From Octadecabacter antarcticus 307 (lineage in GTDB: Bacteria > Pseudomonadota > Alphaproteobacteria > Rhodobacterales > Rhodobacteraceae), in the NCBI RefSeq assembly GCF_000155675.2, contig NC_020911.1:1974501-2038500 (forward strand): a DNA stretch of 64,000 nucleotides, in the 5' to 3' direction. This document shows, piece after piece, positions 1 to 8,846 of the stretch. The notes beneath the pieces were generated by a model. It saw nothing but the letters and a program-made list of their open reading frames with translations, searched no databases and was not told the DNA's origin. The translations under genes and the position numbers were made by a program. The number at the start of each line of letters is the position of its first letter. The first letter of the stretch is position 1.

Positions 1-74
1 CTGGCAGTAGGGGCTTCTGGCAAGATTATGCTGCGTCGCCGCATGCCCTGTTCGAGTACTGAGTTGTAGGGCTT

Positions 75-1778
75 TCAAACCAGCCAGCGCACCAACAGCG
101 GTACGATCAGGCTTGTCAGCAGAGCGTTCAGTGCCATGGCGATGCCCGCATAGGCCCCTGCCAGAGGGTTTACCTGAAATGCGCGGGCCGTCCCAATTCC
201 ATGTGCGGCAACACCGACGGCAAAACCTCGCGCCCGCCAGTCGGTGATCCGCAATAAATTCATCAAAGGCGTGACCGTCACAGCCCCGATGATCCCCGTC
301 ATAATGACCAACACTGCTGTCAGCGCCGGAATCCCTCCAATTGCTTCAGAGATGCCGAGAGCCACGGGCGCGGTAGTAGACTTTGGCGCCAATGACAGCA
401 GGACCTCCATCGGCAGACCAAAGGCACGCGCCAGTATAATGGCCGAGCCTGCCGCGACGATCGAGCCTGTGAGCAAAGCCAGCACGATCGGCGCTACCGA
501 GGTCCGGATTGTGTCTCGATTATCCCAAAGCGGTAAAGCCAACGCCACCGTCGCAGGACCGAGCAGGAAGTGGACGAATTGGTCATAATCTCTAAAGGCG
601 TCAATCAGAGGTTGGAGTAGGGGAACAGCACGTTCCAAACCATCTTTGTCCATGCGTCGGACTCGGTTGGTGCGATAGACAACGTGTGCTCTGTTGCTGA
701 CCAGCTTTAGATCCCTTACCTGAAGGCCAGCCGCCTCTGACGTCCTACAGCCTGTGTAGAGCATCAAAAGACCAATCAGTCTGATTTCTATATTGTGGTG
801 ACTCTGGACGTGATGGAGGTAGTCGCGCCACTCATCAGGCTTAAAAGAACGCCTTCGTTCGGCCTCTTCTTTCTCTTGGTCCTTGTTTGATAGGCCTGAG
901 AATGGATTAAAGACCGCAACCGTCATTTCTCTGTTCCAGCAGTTGATAACGGCACTAAAGCAGTTGTTGTAGCGGTTTCTTGTGCCTGCCTTCGGCCATG
1001 TAGCCCATAGCCAATCCCTGATGCTTTGACGGTCCAAGTCCCCAAGACTTAGTTCCATGCCTCCATTATGTTTTGCGAACTTTTCCAGCAGCTGACGAGT
1101 GGACTTTTCCCATGCGATCTCTTTAACAAGCTCACGCTTTTTCTCTTGCTTATTGGTTTTAATATATAGCTCAACAGCATCGCGCCAAGTTGCATGAGAT
1201 GGAGCGTAACTCACGCCTTTGGCAATGGCATACGCAACCGCAAATGGGTGGTCTAGGTTAATAGCCTTGTATGGAGTTTGATAGCCTGCTGTTCCCCAAA
1301 TACCCTCAGCGTAGTCTTTCTGCTGTTGCTCTTCATCGATAGAGTCATGCCTGATGTCTTCAGCCATAAAACCTATTTTATAGTCTAAGTTATCGTGCCA
1401 CTCAGCTACTTTCTGAGGAAAAGCACTGATTTCTTCGGGGGTAGCAGACGCATCTAAGGTAGGGGCTTGATCTGGATGTATTCCCTCATCAATTGTGAGC
1501 TGTTTAGCAACTGCTGACGCCCTGTGTGACTGAATTACTTGTGGCCCACCTAAGGAAATCTCTGCTGCTTGGTGTGCTGCCATGTAACGTTCATTTTCTG
1601 CCACCCACTTTCTAGGGGCTTCAGCTTCACTGGTGGTGTTGAGCGACTGTTTCCACTCCGTCATCAGCTTACCACGCCTGTTATTAGGGAAGTGGGGCTG
1701 CAAACGTTTAGGGATTCGGCGGCGATACTCAAACCAGCCCGTAGGCGACCTAAATAGATAAGATATCTTAGACGCCAT
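75..1778 (-). CDS. Chimeric ORF: truncated tyrosine recombinase fused to C-terminal LrgB-like membrane protein
   Basis: One continuous 567-residue frame made of two unrelated parts. Residues 1 to about 393 are a phage-type site-specific tyrosine recombinase: core-binding region near 200-290, then the start of the catalytic domain with the box I arginine in LYTGCRTSEAAG (about residue 344). It stops before the catalytic Lys, HxxR, His and Tyr, so it should be inactive. From about residue 395 the sequence is LrgB/CidB/YohK-like (PKSTTAPVALGISEAIGG, then AAHGIGTARAF), a hydrophobic murein-hydrolase-effector family. The LrgB part lacks roughly its first 60 residues. The junction lies near 575-600. 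I infer that a deletion joined an integrase, once next to the tRNA-Asn remnant upstream, to a chromosomal lrgB. Whether the fusion is expressed cannot be judged. Confidence 0.8.
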   Translation of the reverse strand: MASKISYLFRSPTGWFEYRRRIPKRLQPHFPNNRRGKLMTEWKQSLNTTSEAEAPRKWVAENERYMAAHQAAEISLGGPQVIQSHRASAVAKQLTIDEGIHPDQAPTLDASATPEEISAFPQKVAEWHDNLDYKIGFMAEDIRHDSIDEEQQQKDYAEGIWGTAGYQTPYKAINLDHPFAVAYAIAKGVSYAPSHATWRDAVELYIKTNKQEKKRELVKEIAWEKSTRQLLEKFAKHNGGMELSLGDLDRQSIRDWLWATWPKAGTRNRYNNCFSAVINCWNREMTVAVFNPFSGLSNKDQEKEEAERRRSFKPDEWRDYLHHVQSHHNIEIRLIGLLMLYTGCRTSEAAGLQVRDLKLVSNRAHVVYRTNRVRRMDKDGLERAVPLLQPLIDAFRDYDQFVHFLLGPATVALALPLWDNRDTIRTSVAPIVLALLTGSIVAAGSAIILARAFGLPMEVLLSLAPKSTTAPVALGISEAIGGIPALTAVLVIMTGIIGAVTVTPLMNLLRITDWRARGFAVGVAAHGIGTARAFQVNPLAGAYAGIAMALNALLTSLIVPLLVRWLV

Positions 1779-1874
1779 AAGTAAACCTGTGTGCCGAATG
1801 TGTACCGATCTTGTGTACCGAATACGACAATTAACCCATGTGGGTCAAAGATTTATGGTCATAATGAGGATAAT

Positions 1875-1929
1875 TGGCTCCGGCGGTAGGGATCAAACCT
1901 ACGACAAATTGATTAACAGACAACTGCTC
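1875..1929 (-). pseudogene. tRNA-Asn(GTT) 3' remnant, likely attachment site
   Basis: The minus strand reads as the last 55 nt of a tRNA-Asn: GAGC of the D stem, an anticodon arm with CTGTTAATC (anticodon GTT), a T arm (GTAGGTTTGATCCCTACC) and an acceptor ending CCGGAGCCA. Upstream of the GAGC the D arm and 5' acceptor strand do not continue, so it is not a full tRNA. It sits about 100 bp upstream of the truncated integrase, the usual place for an att site made by integration into the 3' end of a tRNA gene. Confidence 0.7.
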
Positions 1930-2052
1930 AGTTAGACTGCATGATATATCCTTATACTCAGTCTGGGGCAGGGCCTACGGTGGCCTCTCTCGCAGCATTG
2001 GCGATAGTCATCTTGACGCCCTCAAGCCTATGAAATAGTAACCAATTACTGA

Positions 2053-2092
2053 GCGGGCGTTGTGTAATGGTTAAGACCCCAGTTTTCCAAAC
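2053..2092 (+). pseudogene. tRNA-Gly(TCC) 5' half (att-like junction)
   Basis: Identical over 40 nt to the 5' part of the intact tRNA-Gly(TCC) at 41869, from the acceptor strand GCGGGCG through the anticodon loop (TTTTCCAAAC), then it abruptly leaves the tRNA. The upstream 60-70 bp also resemble the sequence upstream of the intact gene (shared CTTGACGC and ATGAAATAG), so this was a tRNA-Gly locus. The integrase at 2222 begins just downstream. The matching 3' half is at 42032. Confidence 0.75.
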
Positions 2093-2221
2093 AAGTGTTC
2101 TGAGTTTCCCTGACATTCTTTTTCACTCCTAGTCATTCAATTCATTGACTTATGTTGTTCCTGCTGATGGACTGAGTGTCACGGACATTCAGTTCAAAAC
2201 CGACAAAAAGCAGACAAAAAT

Positions 2222-3304
2222 ATGCCAAAGCTTTCTGAGACTTTTGCGAGCAGACTTCCTAATGCGAAAGCAGGGACGGATAAGTACTGGGACGCTGAGA
2301 TCAAAGGGCTGGTGCTCTTTGTGGGGAAGCGCTCGAAGACCTGGTACTTTCAGAAGGACGTTGGCGGCCAGACCAAGCGTATTCTGATTGGTCGGTTTCC
2401 AATCATCTCAGCGCAAGCCGCACGGCAAACGGCGCTTGGGTTTGCCTTGGAGATGGGCAGAGGGGCAGGGAAGGCGGCCCAGCTCGGTGCGCCGACGTTA
2501 GAGGCGGCGATGGAGGGATACCTGGCACGTCCAAAGCTGCGTTCTGAGACCAACAAGATCGGGATGCGCGCCCAGCTTACGCTTCATCTGAAAGACTGGA
2601 TGCGCCTGCCTCTGGACGAGATCAGCAAGGCGATGGCCGTGCGCCGTCATCACGACATGGCTGGATCGCCGTCGGCAGCTAATCATGTTCTTCGCAGCTT
2701 TCGCGCCATCTACAACCATGCCCGCCGGACTTGTGATTTACCAGAATGTCCAACGATGGCGATAGAGTGGTTTGAAGATAAGCCGGACGGGCGGATTATT
2801 GAGAACCTGAAGCACTGGCGGAAGACGATTGATGATCTGCCCAACCCAATCCATCGCGTATTCTACGAGCTGCTATTGTTTACCGGCCTTCGCAAAACTG
2901 AAGTGTTCACCTTGAAGTGGGAGCAGATACAGGAAGACCGCATTCATCTGCCAATGACGAAGAACGGGCGGAGTTTTGATCTTCCTATTTCGCAACTGCA
3001 CCATGAGATCTTGGCACCGCTTCGTCCCCTGAGTAGAGATTGGGTGTTTCCGTCGCCAAAGTCAGAGTCAGGCCACATCACAAGGCCAGAAAGGCTCAAG
3101 TATAATCCACATATGCATCGCCGGACATTCGCGACAGTTGCGATGGAAGCAGGCGTTCTGGAAGAAATCGTAGGACGACTGCTCAATCATACGCCGTTGT
3201 CGATCACGGGACAGAGATATACACGACCGTCCTTGGATGCATTGCGTCCGTCGATGGAGATTGCGTGCGATGAATTGCGGCGACGAGCAGTTGGAAAAGA
3301 ATAG
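2222..3304 (+). CDS. Tyrosine recombinase / integrase (DUF4102-type N-terminus)
   Basis: 360-residue phage/island integrase that looks complete. The N-terminal ~90 residues resemble the arm-type DNA-binding domain of P4-like integrases (DUF4102: GLVLFVGKRSKTWYFQKD... ILIGRFPIISAQAAR). The catalytic set is present: Arg in FTGLRKTEVFTL, Lys in MTKNGRSF, HxxR in PHMHRRTFAT, His in LLNHTPLS and the nucleophile Tyr in TGQRYTRPS. It lies about 130 bp downstream of a broken tRNA-Gly(TCC), so tRNA-Gly is its likely attB. The next genes (hypothetical, AlpA-like, DUF3987) follow on the same strand with short gaps and look like the core of a small integrative element. Confidence 0.93.
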   Translation: MPKLSETFASRLPNAKAGTDKYWDAEIKGLVLFVGKRSKTWYFQKDVGGQTKRILIGRFPIISAQAARQTALGFALEMGRGAGKAAQLGAPTLEAAMEGYLARPKLRSETNKIGMRAQLTLHLKDWMRLPLDEISKAMAVRRHHDMAGSPSAANHVLRSFRAIYNHARRTCDLPECPTMAIEWFEDKPDGRIIENLKHWRKTIDDLPNPIHRVFYELLLFTGLRKTEVFTLKWEQIQEDRIHLPMTKNGRSFDLPISQLHHEILAPLRPLSRDWVFPSPKSESGHITRPERLKYNPHMHRRTFATVAMEAGVLEEIVGRLLNHTPLSITGQRYTRPSLDALRPSMEIACDELRRRAVGKE

Positions 3305-3312
3305 GATAGAAG

Positions 3313-4017
3313 ATGCGACGACAAGTACCTGAAGATGGAACGGACGAATTTTATGATCAGATCGACGGTATCTCGGCTGTCCTAGAACGTTTCTTTGGCG
3401 AGAATGTGAATTTCAAAGCAAAATCTGAAGCTTACAGTTTTCATGGGACCTATAGTACAATAAATGACGACGCCTGGACGCGAGCGGAGGCGCAAGACGT
3501 GCTCCTAGAACTAGAAGAGAGTCTCGTCAGGCTATCTCGGGCCTACAGCGCTCTCCCGGGGTCTCTACGCAGTGGGTTTGAAGATGATGCAAGTCAGGCC
3601 GATTGGTTGGCACAACAAGAATTCCTAAAGGTTACTAAGCTAGACTTGGTGACTAAAGCTCATTTGCCAAAGGAGCTCGGCAGACAAGCGGCTCTTGCGC
3701 TCCGAGATGTGAATGCCGGCAGCAGAGAGCTTATTCGAGGGATCCGCATCCTCAACAATCGACTTCCCGAAGGCATTCCAACACGAAATCGCCCAATAAG
3801 CGATTGGGCAATCGTAGAAGCAGCTGCCAAAATGTGTCGCTTTTATGGCTTCATGGACGTTCCGAATTCACTCGGTAAACAAAGCCCGTTCGGCCGGCTT
3901 CTTGAGGCGCTATTCGCGGTGCTTGGTGCTGAAACCACTCCAATCGGCGCTTTCAATGGTTGGAAGAAGGACTTCGATAGCAAATACGAAAAATTCGATT
4001 TGCTTGATATGGAGTGA
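3313..4017 (+). CDS. Hypothetical protein of integrative element
   Basis: 234 residues starting 8 bp after the integrase stop, so probably co-transcribed. I do not recognise a family. It is soluble, without a signal peptide or membrane segments. A central helical part is rich in Glu, Leu and Arg (AEAQDVLLELEESLVRLSRAYSAL). Its place between an integrase and an AlpA-like gene suggests an accessory function of the element, but nothing in the sequence names it. Confidence 0.7.
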   Translation: MRRQVPEDGTDEFYDQIDGISAVLERFFGENVNFKAKSEAYSFHGTYSTINDDAWTRAEAQDVLLELEESLVRLSRAYSALPGSLRSGFEDDASQADWLAQQEFLKVTKLDLVTKAHLPKELGRQAALALRDVNAGSRELIRGIRILNNRLPEGIPTRNRPISDWAIVEAAAKMCRFYGFMDVPNSLGKQSPFGRLLEALFAVLGAETTPIGAFNGWKKDFDSKYEKFDLLDME

Positions 4018-4070
4018 ACGTATCTCACAATGCAACTGTGCTCCAAGGAAACCATCAGGAGTAAAAGGCA

Positions 4071-4271
4071 TTGCAACAGACCTACCTTACGGCCGGTGAG
4101 GCCGCTGACTACACAGGGCTAAGCAAGAGCTATCTTGCCAAACTTCGCATGTGCACAAACAAGAGGTCGGGGCCCCTGTTCGTTAAAATTGGTCTACGTG
4201 CTGTGCGATATCGTCGCGCGGATCTCGACGTTTGGATTGAAGCAAACTTAGTGAACGCTGCTGGCATCTAA
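4071..4271 (+). CDS. AlpA/MerR-like helix-turn-helix protein (excisionase-like)
   Basis: 66-residue protein with a TTG start at 4071 and AGGAG nine bases upstream. The sequence LTAGEAADYTGLSKSYLAKLRM ... GPLFVKIGLRAVRYRRADLDVWI is the typical layout of AlpA/excisionase winged helix-turn-helix proteins: helix-turn-helix, then a wing ending in an R(Y)xxxDLxxW motif. Such proteins bind near att sites or activate integrase or excision genes in P4-like elements. Its position between an integrase and a DUF3987 gene fits. Direction of control is not visible. Confidence 0.85.
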   Translation: MQQTYLTAGEAADYTGLSKSYLAKLRMCTNKRSGPLFVKIGLRAVRYRRADLDVWIEANLVNAAGI

Positions 4272-4367
4272 TCTCCTCCGGCCAGTTTCGCCCTGAGGCA
4301 AGCCAGAACATACACAAATAGTTTTATTGAAAAGATGTCAGTTTCTCGACTGGCAAATGGAGAGCCT

Positions 4368-5831
4368 ATGTTTAAAGATACCCCGTCCGAACCTATTCCC
4401 CTCATGCGGCCGTTGCCGCAAGCGACGGAGGTTCCGCTCGCCGATCTCGGTCCTCTTATCGCGCCGATCACGGCGATCACGACGCTGACGCAGGCGCCTA
4501 AGGCCCTTGCCTTGCAAGGTGTGATGAATGCCATCAGCATTGCCGCTCAATCTCACGCGGACACTGAGACACTGTTTGGCAAAGCTCCTTTAAGCCTATT
4601 TGCATTTAGTGTCGCGGAGTCCAGCGCGAGGAAATCAAGCGTTGACGGACTTGCCATGCAGGCCATCCGGGTCTTCGAGAAACCCTTGCTCGCGAATTAC
4701 GCGAAGAAGCTCGCTCTTTTCGAAGAACGCCAAATATCGAAAGACTGGGGGCGTGCAGGGAGGAACAGTATTGATGACGAAAGAAATAGTGCGTTGGTTG
4801 ATGTTCCGTGCACTCAGCCGATCAGTCCCAAGATTTCGTTTGACGATATGACGTATGAGGGTCTTGTGCGGCACCTTGAATTCGGCCAGCCCTCGATCGG
4901 CCTTTCCTCCGACGAAGGTGGGAAGATCGTGGGCGGCTACTCCATGAGTGCGCAGAACCAGCTCGGTTTCGCAGCTGCTTTGAGCAACCTCTGGGACGGG
5001 AAAGACATCAACAAAGTCCGAGCGGGTGTCGGCGCCACTAACCTCGCCGGTCGCCGAATGTCGCTGCACTTGTCGATCCAGCCTTTGGTGGCGCAAAGGC
5101 TCTTCACGAATGACGAACTGCGCGACCAAGGTATTCTCTCACGAGTTCTGGTTGTCATGCCGGAGAGCCTGAAAGGCACGAGGTTTCTTTCTGAGGACGA
5201 GGAGGCCCTTCGTGAAAGGGAAGTCGCCAAGGAAGCAATGGGGATGTTTGGCGAAAGGATCGTCGCGCTTCTCGAGAAACTTCCCGCTGTCGCCAAGGAC
5301 AACCACCTAGAGCTCACCCCTCGGACTTTGCAGCTCGAAGCAACGGCGCGGATGCGGCTGGTCGACTTTTACAACTTAGTCGAAACACAGCAATTGGAGG
5401 GCGGCCTCTATGCAAACATCTCCGGCTTCGCGGGCAAGGCGGCCGAGCAAGTCGCCCGCATTGCAGGCAACATCGCCCTGTTCGAAGACCCAGAGGCGCA
5501 GTTGATCAGTCTGGACCAGTTGGCGATTGGGATCACACTCATGGAGTTCTACCTCGCTGAAGCGGTTCGCATCTTCGATACTGGACACGTTTCGCAGAAT
5601 CTTCTCGACGCAGAGGACCTCCGCAAGTGGCTATGTGACCGCTACGCTGATGATTTTGTCGACGTCAGTGAAATCTTGAAGCGCGGCCCTCGCAGGCTGA
5701 GAAGTTCTGAAAAGATCAAGGTCCTTATGCGGATTCTTGAAGAATACGGTCATCTTAAGCAGTCCGGTGGTGTGGTTGTCAGCATCAACGGTAGGAATTC
5801 CCGGAAGGCCTACCGCATCATCCGGAGCTAG
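4368..5831 (+). CDS. DUF3987 / YfjI-family protein
   Basis: I use ATG 4368 because GGAG lies five bases upstream; an in-frame ATG at 4335 has no visible ribosome binding site. About 487 residues. Resemblance is to the DUF3987 family, often found in prophages, satellites and integrative islands next to AlpA-like proteins. Recognisable parts are the early ALQGVMNAISIAAQ...SLFAFSVAESSARKSS segment (a degenerate P-loop-like region, not a clean GxxxxGKS) and a central IGLSSDEGGKIVGGYSM block. The C-terminus looks like a winged helix (YADDFVDVSEILKRGPRRLRSSEKIKVLMRILEEYGHL). The function is uncharacterised; a primase/helicase-like role is sometimes suggested for relatives. Confidence 0.85.
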   Translation: MFKDTPSEPIPLMRPLPQATEVPLADLGPLIAPITAITTLTQAPKALALQGVMNAISIAAQSHADTETLFGKAPLSLFAFSVAESSARKSSVDGLAMQAIRVFEKPLLANYAKKLALFEERQISKDWGRAGRNSIDDERNSALVDVPCTQPISPKISFDDMTYEGLVRHLEFGQPSIGLSSDEGGKIVGGYSMSAQNQLGFAAALSNLWDGKDINKVRAGVGATNLAGRRMSLHLSIQPLVAQRLFTNDELRDQGILSRVLVVMPESLKGTRFLSEDEEALREREVAKEAMGMFGERIVALLEKLPAVAKDNHLELTPRTLQLEATARMRLVDFYNLVETQQLEGGLYANISGFAGKAAEQVARIAGNIALFEDPEAQLISLDQLAIGITLMEFYLAEAVRIFDTGHVSQNLLDAEDLRKWLCDRYADDFVDVSEILKRGPRRLRSSEKIKVLMRILEEYGHLKQSGGVVVSINGRNSRKAYRIIRS

Positions 5832-5833
5832 CC

Positions 5834-5971
5834 TTGCTGCCGTCAGACGATGCGCGCGAATTGATCATGGAGGCGTTCCGCAATGCGGAGCGCTTTCCGC
5901 CGCCAATTGGGCGCTCCTACAGGCCAGCGAGGAATTCGCAACATTCGCAACATTCGCCGGGGATAAGGTGA
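5834..5971 (+). CDS. Possible small ORF after the DUF3987 gene
   Basis: A 45-codon frame starting TTG two bases after the DUF3987 stop (LPSDDARELIMEAFRNAERF...). Its composition is protein-like at the N-terminus and it would be translationally coupled. No family recognised and no good ribosome binding site beyond the upstream gene. Confidence 0.25.
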   Translation: MLPSDDARELIMEAFRNAERFPPPIGRSYRPARNSQHSQHSPGIR

Positions 5972-6439
5972 TAGACGAATACTGATAGGGCCTCTGATGA
6001 CGAAAGTTGAAGGGATAGTCCTCTGAAAGTCCAAAAAGCTGCTGCTGGTGCTCTTTGATTGATCGGTGGCATTGTCCCGCAGAGCGGACGTCCGTAAACG
6101 GGATAGCGAAGGTCTGGAAAGCACCTAAGTCGGTGGCCAGTTGGCGGGGACCTAACCCAGTTAGTAAAAGGGGAGGGGTGGGTCAAATCGCTCCAGACTC
6201 TTCATGGCGCAGACCCACTACACCCCCACGCGCAGATTTTATTTCCCGGTAAGAGGTATTATCTAGTGAATGGTGACTTTTCCACCTTCGACAATAAGGG
6301 AATTGAGTGATTGTAATGTATATCGGGTTTAAACTGTTTAATTTCAGCAGCTTAAGTGCAGGCTCTTAGGGAGCTTCTCGCGACCATGCCTTTTTGGCCA
6401 AAGTTCAAATCGTTTTTCCCGAAACGTATAGTTATGGCC
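5972..6439. other. Gene-free stretch before IS5/IS903 copy 1
   Basis: No convincing coding frame, RNA or repeat seen. It probably holds the eroded right part of the small integrative element. The left edge of the following IS has no target duplication matching its right edge, so this sequence may not be the original neighbour. Confidence 0.4.
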
Positions 6440-6865
6440 GGCTTTGTTGCACAAATCGTGCTCTGTAGGATTCACTGTATGAATCCAGTGTAGTAGCAAG
6501 CTGTTATGAGCAGCTGGACACCGACGAAGTACAAGACCCGGAACTGGGCGGATTACAATTTTTCACTCAAGCAACGAGGATCGTTATCGATCTGGTTTGA
6601 TCCGCAGATGGTTTGGGAAGCGGACGCGTCTGGTCGAAGGGGGCGTCAGCAAACCTACAGTGATGCTGCCATTCAAGCTTGTCTAACCTTCAAAGTCTTG
6701 TTTGGTCTGCCCTTAAGGCAGACGACTGGGTTTGTAGAAAGCCTGCTGAAATTGGTTGGGCTGGATTGGGCGGTGCCGGACTTCAGCACATTGTGTCGGC
6801 GGCAAAGGACTTTGATCGTTGCTCTTCCATACCGAGGGTCAGCGGGGCCGCTGCACCTTCTGATC

Positions 6866-6905
6866 CCCTCTCATGGTTTGGCTAGCAAACCACTGCCGGG
6901 CAGTG
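6866..6905 (+). repeat. Palindromic mini-insertion, copy A (40 bp)
   Basis: Inserted between ATC and GAC of the conserved LIDSTG codons. It begins CCCTCTCATGG, forms one stem GGTTTG/CAAACC and a second stem CACTGCC/GGCAGTG with a 1-nt loop. At 40 bp it is one base longer than the other short copies and therefore breaks the reading frame. Confidence 0.85.
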
Positions 6906-7226
6906 GACAGCACAGGCATCAAAGCGGAGGGTGAAGGTGAGTGGAATGCGCGTAAGCATGGCGGGTCAAAACGCCGCCTCTGGCGCAAAATACATATCGG
7001 GATCGATGAGAAAACATTGGAAATACGTGCAATCGAGGCAACCAGCAGCAGCATTGGTGATGCGCCTGTGCTCCCTGATTTGCTCAACCAGATCCCACCA
7101 GACGAAGAGATCGGGAGTGTTACAGCGGACGGTGCATACGATACGCGCAAATGCCACGATGCGATTGCGGCACGCAATGCCCATGCAGTTATCCCGCCGC
7201 GCAAAAACGCCAAACTTTGGAAGCCT

Positions 7227-7265
7227 CCCTCTCATGGTTTGCAGGCAAACCACTGCCGGGCAGTG
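7227..7265 (+). repeat. Palindromic mini-insertion, copy B (39 bp)
   Basis: Inserted in frame between the codons for WKP and DTP of the transposase. First hairpin GGTTTGC-AG-GCAAACC, second hairpin CACTGCC-G-GGCAGTG, leader CCCTCTCAT. Exactly 13 codons without a stop. Confidence 0.88.
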
Positions 7266-7679
7266 GACACGCCCGGTGCGAGGGCGCGAAACGAAGCAGT
7301 TCGATCCTCAAAGTATCTAGGAAGGGCATTGTGGCGGCAGCTGTCTGGATATCATCGCCGAAGCCGCGTTGAGACCAAAATGCATTGTGTGAAATTACTC
7401 GGCCAACGTCTCTCTGCACGAGACTTCGACCGGCAAGTTGCGGAAATCCAAATCCGTGCCGCAATCCTAAATGGCTTCACCGCTCTTGGCATACCCCAAA
7501 CAGAAGCTGTACACTGAATCCGTCTGGGGTAAGGGTAAGCACGTCTTTAAGACGATTTGTGCAACAAAGCCAACCAACATGGAAAAGCGTCTAGTACAAA
7601 GCCTGATCATTCGAAACGATCTCGAAGAAGCGAAGTCCGAGATCGCGAAAAAAGGCCTCTCCCCTTCAATTGCTCACAT

Positions 7680-8846
7680 AAGGCTTATCCCTTTTAGTCC
7701 GGTTGCCCCACATGTTGACGCGGCGCAGAGCCTCGCCCTTGTGACTTGAGAGGTGGATCGGACCAGTTTGTAACGTCTGGTGGATTTATTGGGCGTGGCT
7801 TTTGCCGTGAACGAGGGCCTTCAGGCGCGCTGTTCAACAAAATCACGATATGTCGCTGGCCCGAGACCAACACCGATCCCCAGCAGCGTGTCGAAGGCAC
7901 TTCGCATGTGTCGCCGTCGGTTCCAGCGGAACACGAATTCGTCGAGATAGCGTTGTAGATGGCATTTTCTGAGGCCGTGGAAGACGCCTTTTGCCCATGT
8001 TTTCAGGTTGGAGAACACGCGGTGGACCCAGTGGAGTATGTCATGTGCCTTTTTGCCGCTGACGACCTTCGCCTCATGCGTGTTTGCAGGGGGGTTTTCG
8101 TAACCGAGCCAGCCGTCCGTGATGATGTGAGCGCCAGGTTCTACAGCCTGATCAATGAACCCGTGCAGCGTCTTCGACGCGCCGTTGGGAATGTGTTTCA
8201 TCCTGATCCGGCGCGGATGTCCGTCACTTGATAACTCGACGGCACAGACGACAAACATCTTTCCGACCGGGCTCCGCCCACCCTTTGGCCGGTCCTTGGG
8301 ATCATGCCGGGACCGGAACGGCATCTCTGTTTCATCGATTTCGACAAGGTCTTTCAGGGGGTTGCGGTCAGGGTTGACCATCGACCGCCGCAGCTTTTGC
8401 AAGAGGAGCCACGCCGTCTTGTAGCTGCCAAGGCCAAGTTGCGCCTGAAGTTGCAGCGCTGACATGCCGTTGGAATGACTGGTGATGATGTGCGCGGCAA
8501 GAAACCAAATTCGCAACGGCAAATGGCTGCTGTGCATCACCGTGCCAGCCGTCACGGATGTCTGCCGTGCGCAACCGGCACATTCCCAAGTCGCGCGGTT
8601 TCGCTTTAACGGCCAGCCCTTGCAGGTGCCACAGGAAGGACACACGAAGCCCTCAGGCCAACGATGTTCCGACAGATAATGAGAACACGCTTCCTCATCA
8701 GAGAACCGGGCGTCGAACGCCGGGCGGGACATGGGTTTGTCGTTTTTCCATCTGGCTGGCATAAGAAGAACAATACCAGAACATTGTAGATTGGCAAGCC
8801 GCGTCGCACTACATCAGGTGCCGCCGGAGCAAAGGGGATAAGCCTT
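7680..8846 (-). mobile_element. IS1595 family element, copy 1
   Basis: Inverted repeats AAGGCTTATCCC... and ...GGGGATAAGCCTT, with a 9-bp direct repeat TGCTCACAT immediately outside both ends (7671-7679 and 8847-8855). The family is usually described as making 8-bp duplications; the ninth base may be chance. Length 1167 bp. It carries one intact transposase. A second copy with a 26-bp internal insertion is at 49956-51148. Confidence 0.93.
7821..8762 (-). CDS. IS1595 family transposase (ISXO2-like)
   Basis: 313 residues. An N-terminal zinc-ribbon with CPSCGTC...CAGCARQ (residues ~40-65) is followed by the ISXO2-like DDE domain: VEIDETEMPFRS (first Asp), HIITDGWLGYEN (second Asp), and the HWVHRVFSNLKTWAKGVFHGLRKCHLQRYLDEFVFRWNRR end typical of the family. 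The frame is complete and the ends and target duplication are intact, so this copy may be mobile. Confidence 0.94.
   Translation of the reverse strand: MPARWKNDKPMSRPAFDARFSDEEACSHYLSEHRWPEGFVCPSCGTCKGWPLKRNRATWECAGCARQTSVTAGTVMHSSHLPLRIWFLAAHIITSHSNGMSALQLQAQLGLGSYKTAWLLLQKLRRSMVNPDRNPLKDLVEIDETEMPFRSRHDPKDRPKGGRSPVGKMFVVCAVELSSDGHPRRIRMKHIPNGASKTLHGFIDQAVEPGAHIITDGWLGYENPPANTHEAKVVSGKKAHDILHWVHRVFSNLKTWAKGVFHGLRKCHLQRYLDEFVFRWNRRRHMRSAFDTLLGIGVGLGPATYRDFVEQRA

Larger units (their letters stand above)
6506..7517 (+). pseudogene. IS5/IS903 transposase, disrupted by two palindromic insertions
   Basis: DDE transposase: the N-terminal part has YKTRNWADYNFSLKQRGSLSIWFD, the middle has DSTGIKAEGEGEWNARKHGG, and GSVTADGAYDTRKCHDAIAARN and VETKMHCVKLLGQRL follow. 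After LLI the frame is shifted by a 40-bp insertion (6866-6905), so the gene reads in two frames, 6506-6934 and from about 6906 to 7517. A second insertion of 39 bp (7227-7265) keeps the frame and adds about 13 residues (PSHGLQANHCRAV) between WKP and DTPGARARN. Comparison with the copy at 60259-61230 defines both insertions. Transposase probably inactive. Confidence 0.88.
6440..7571 (+). mobile_element. IS5 family (IS903 group) element, copy 1
   Basis: Bounded by inverted repeats starting GGCTTTGTTGCACAAATCG on the left and ending GATTTGTGCAACAAAGCC on the right, the IS903-type terminus. It carries one transposase frame on the plus strand that is broken. The 9 bp on each side (gttatggcc and aaccaacat) do not match, so the ends have recombined or the flank was rearranged. 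The same element occurs at 60205-61297. Confidence 0.85.
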
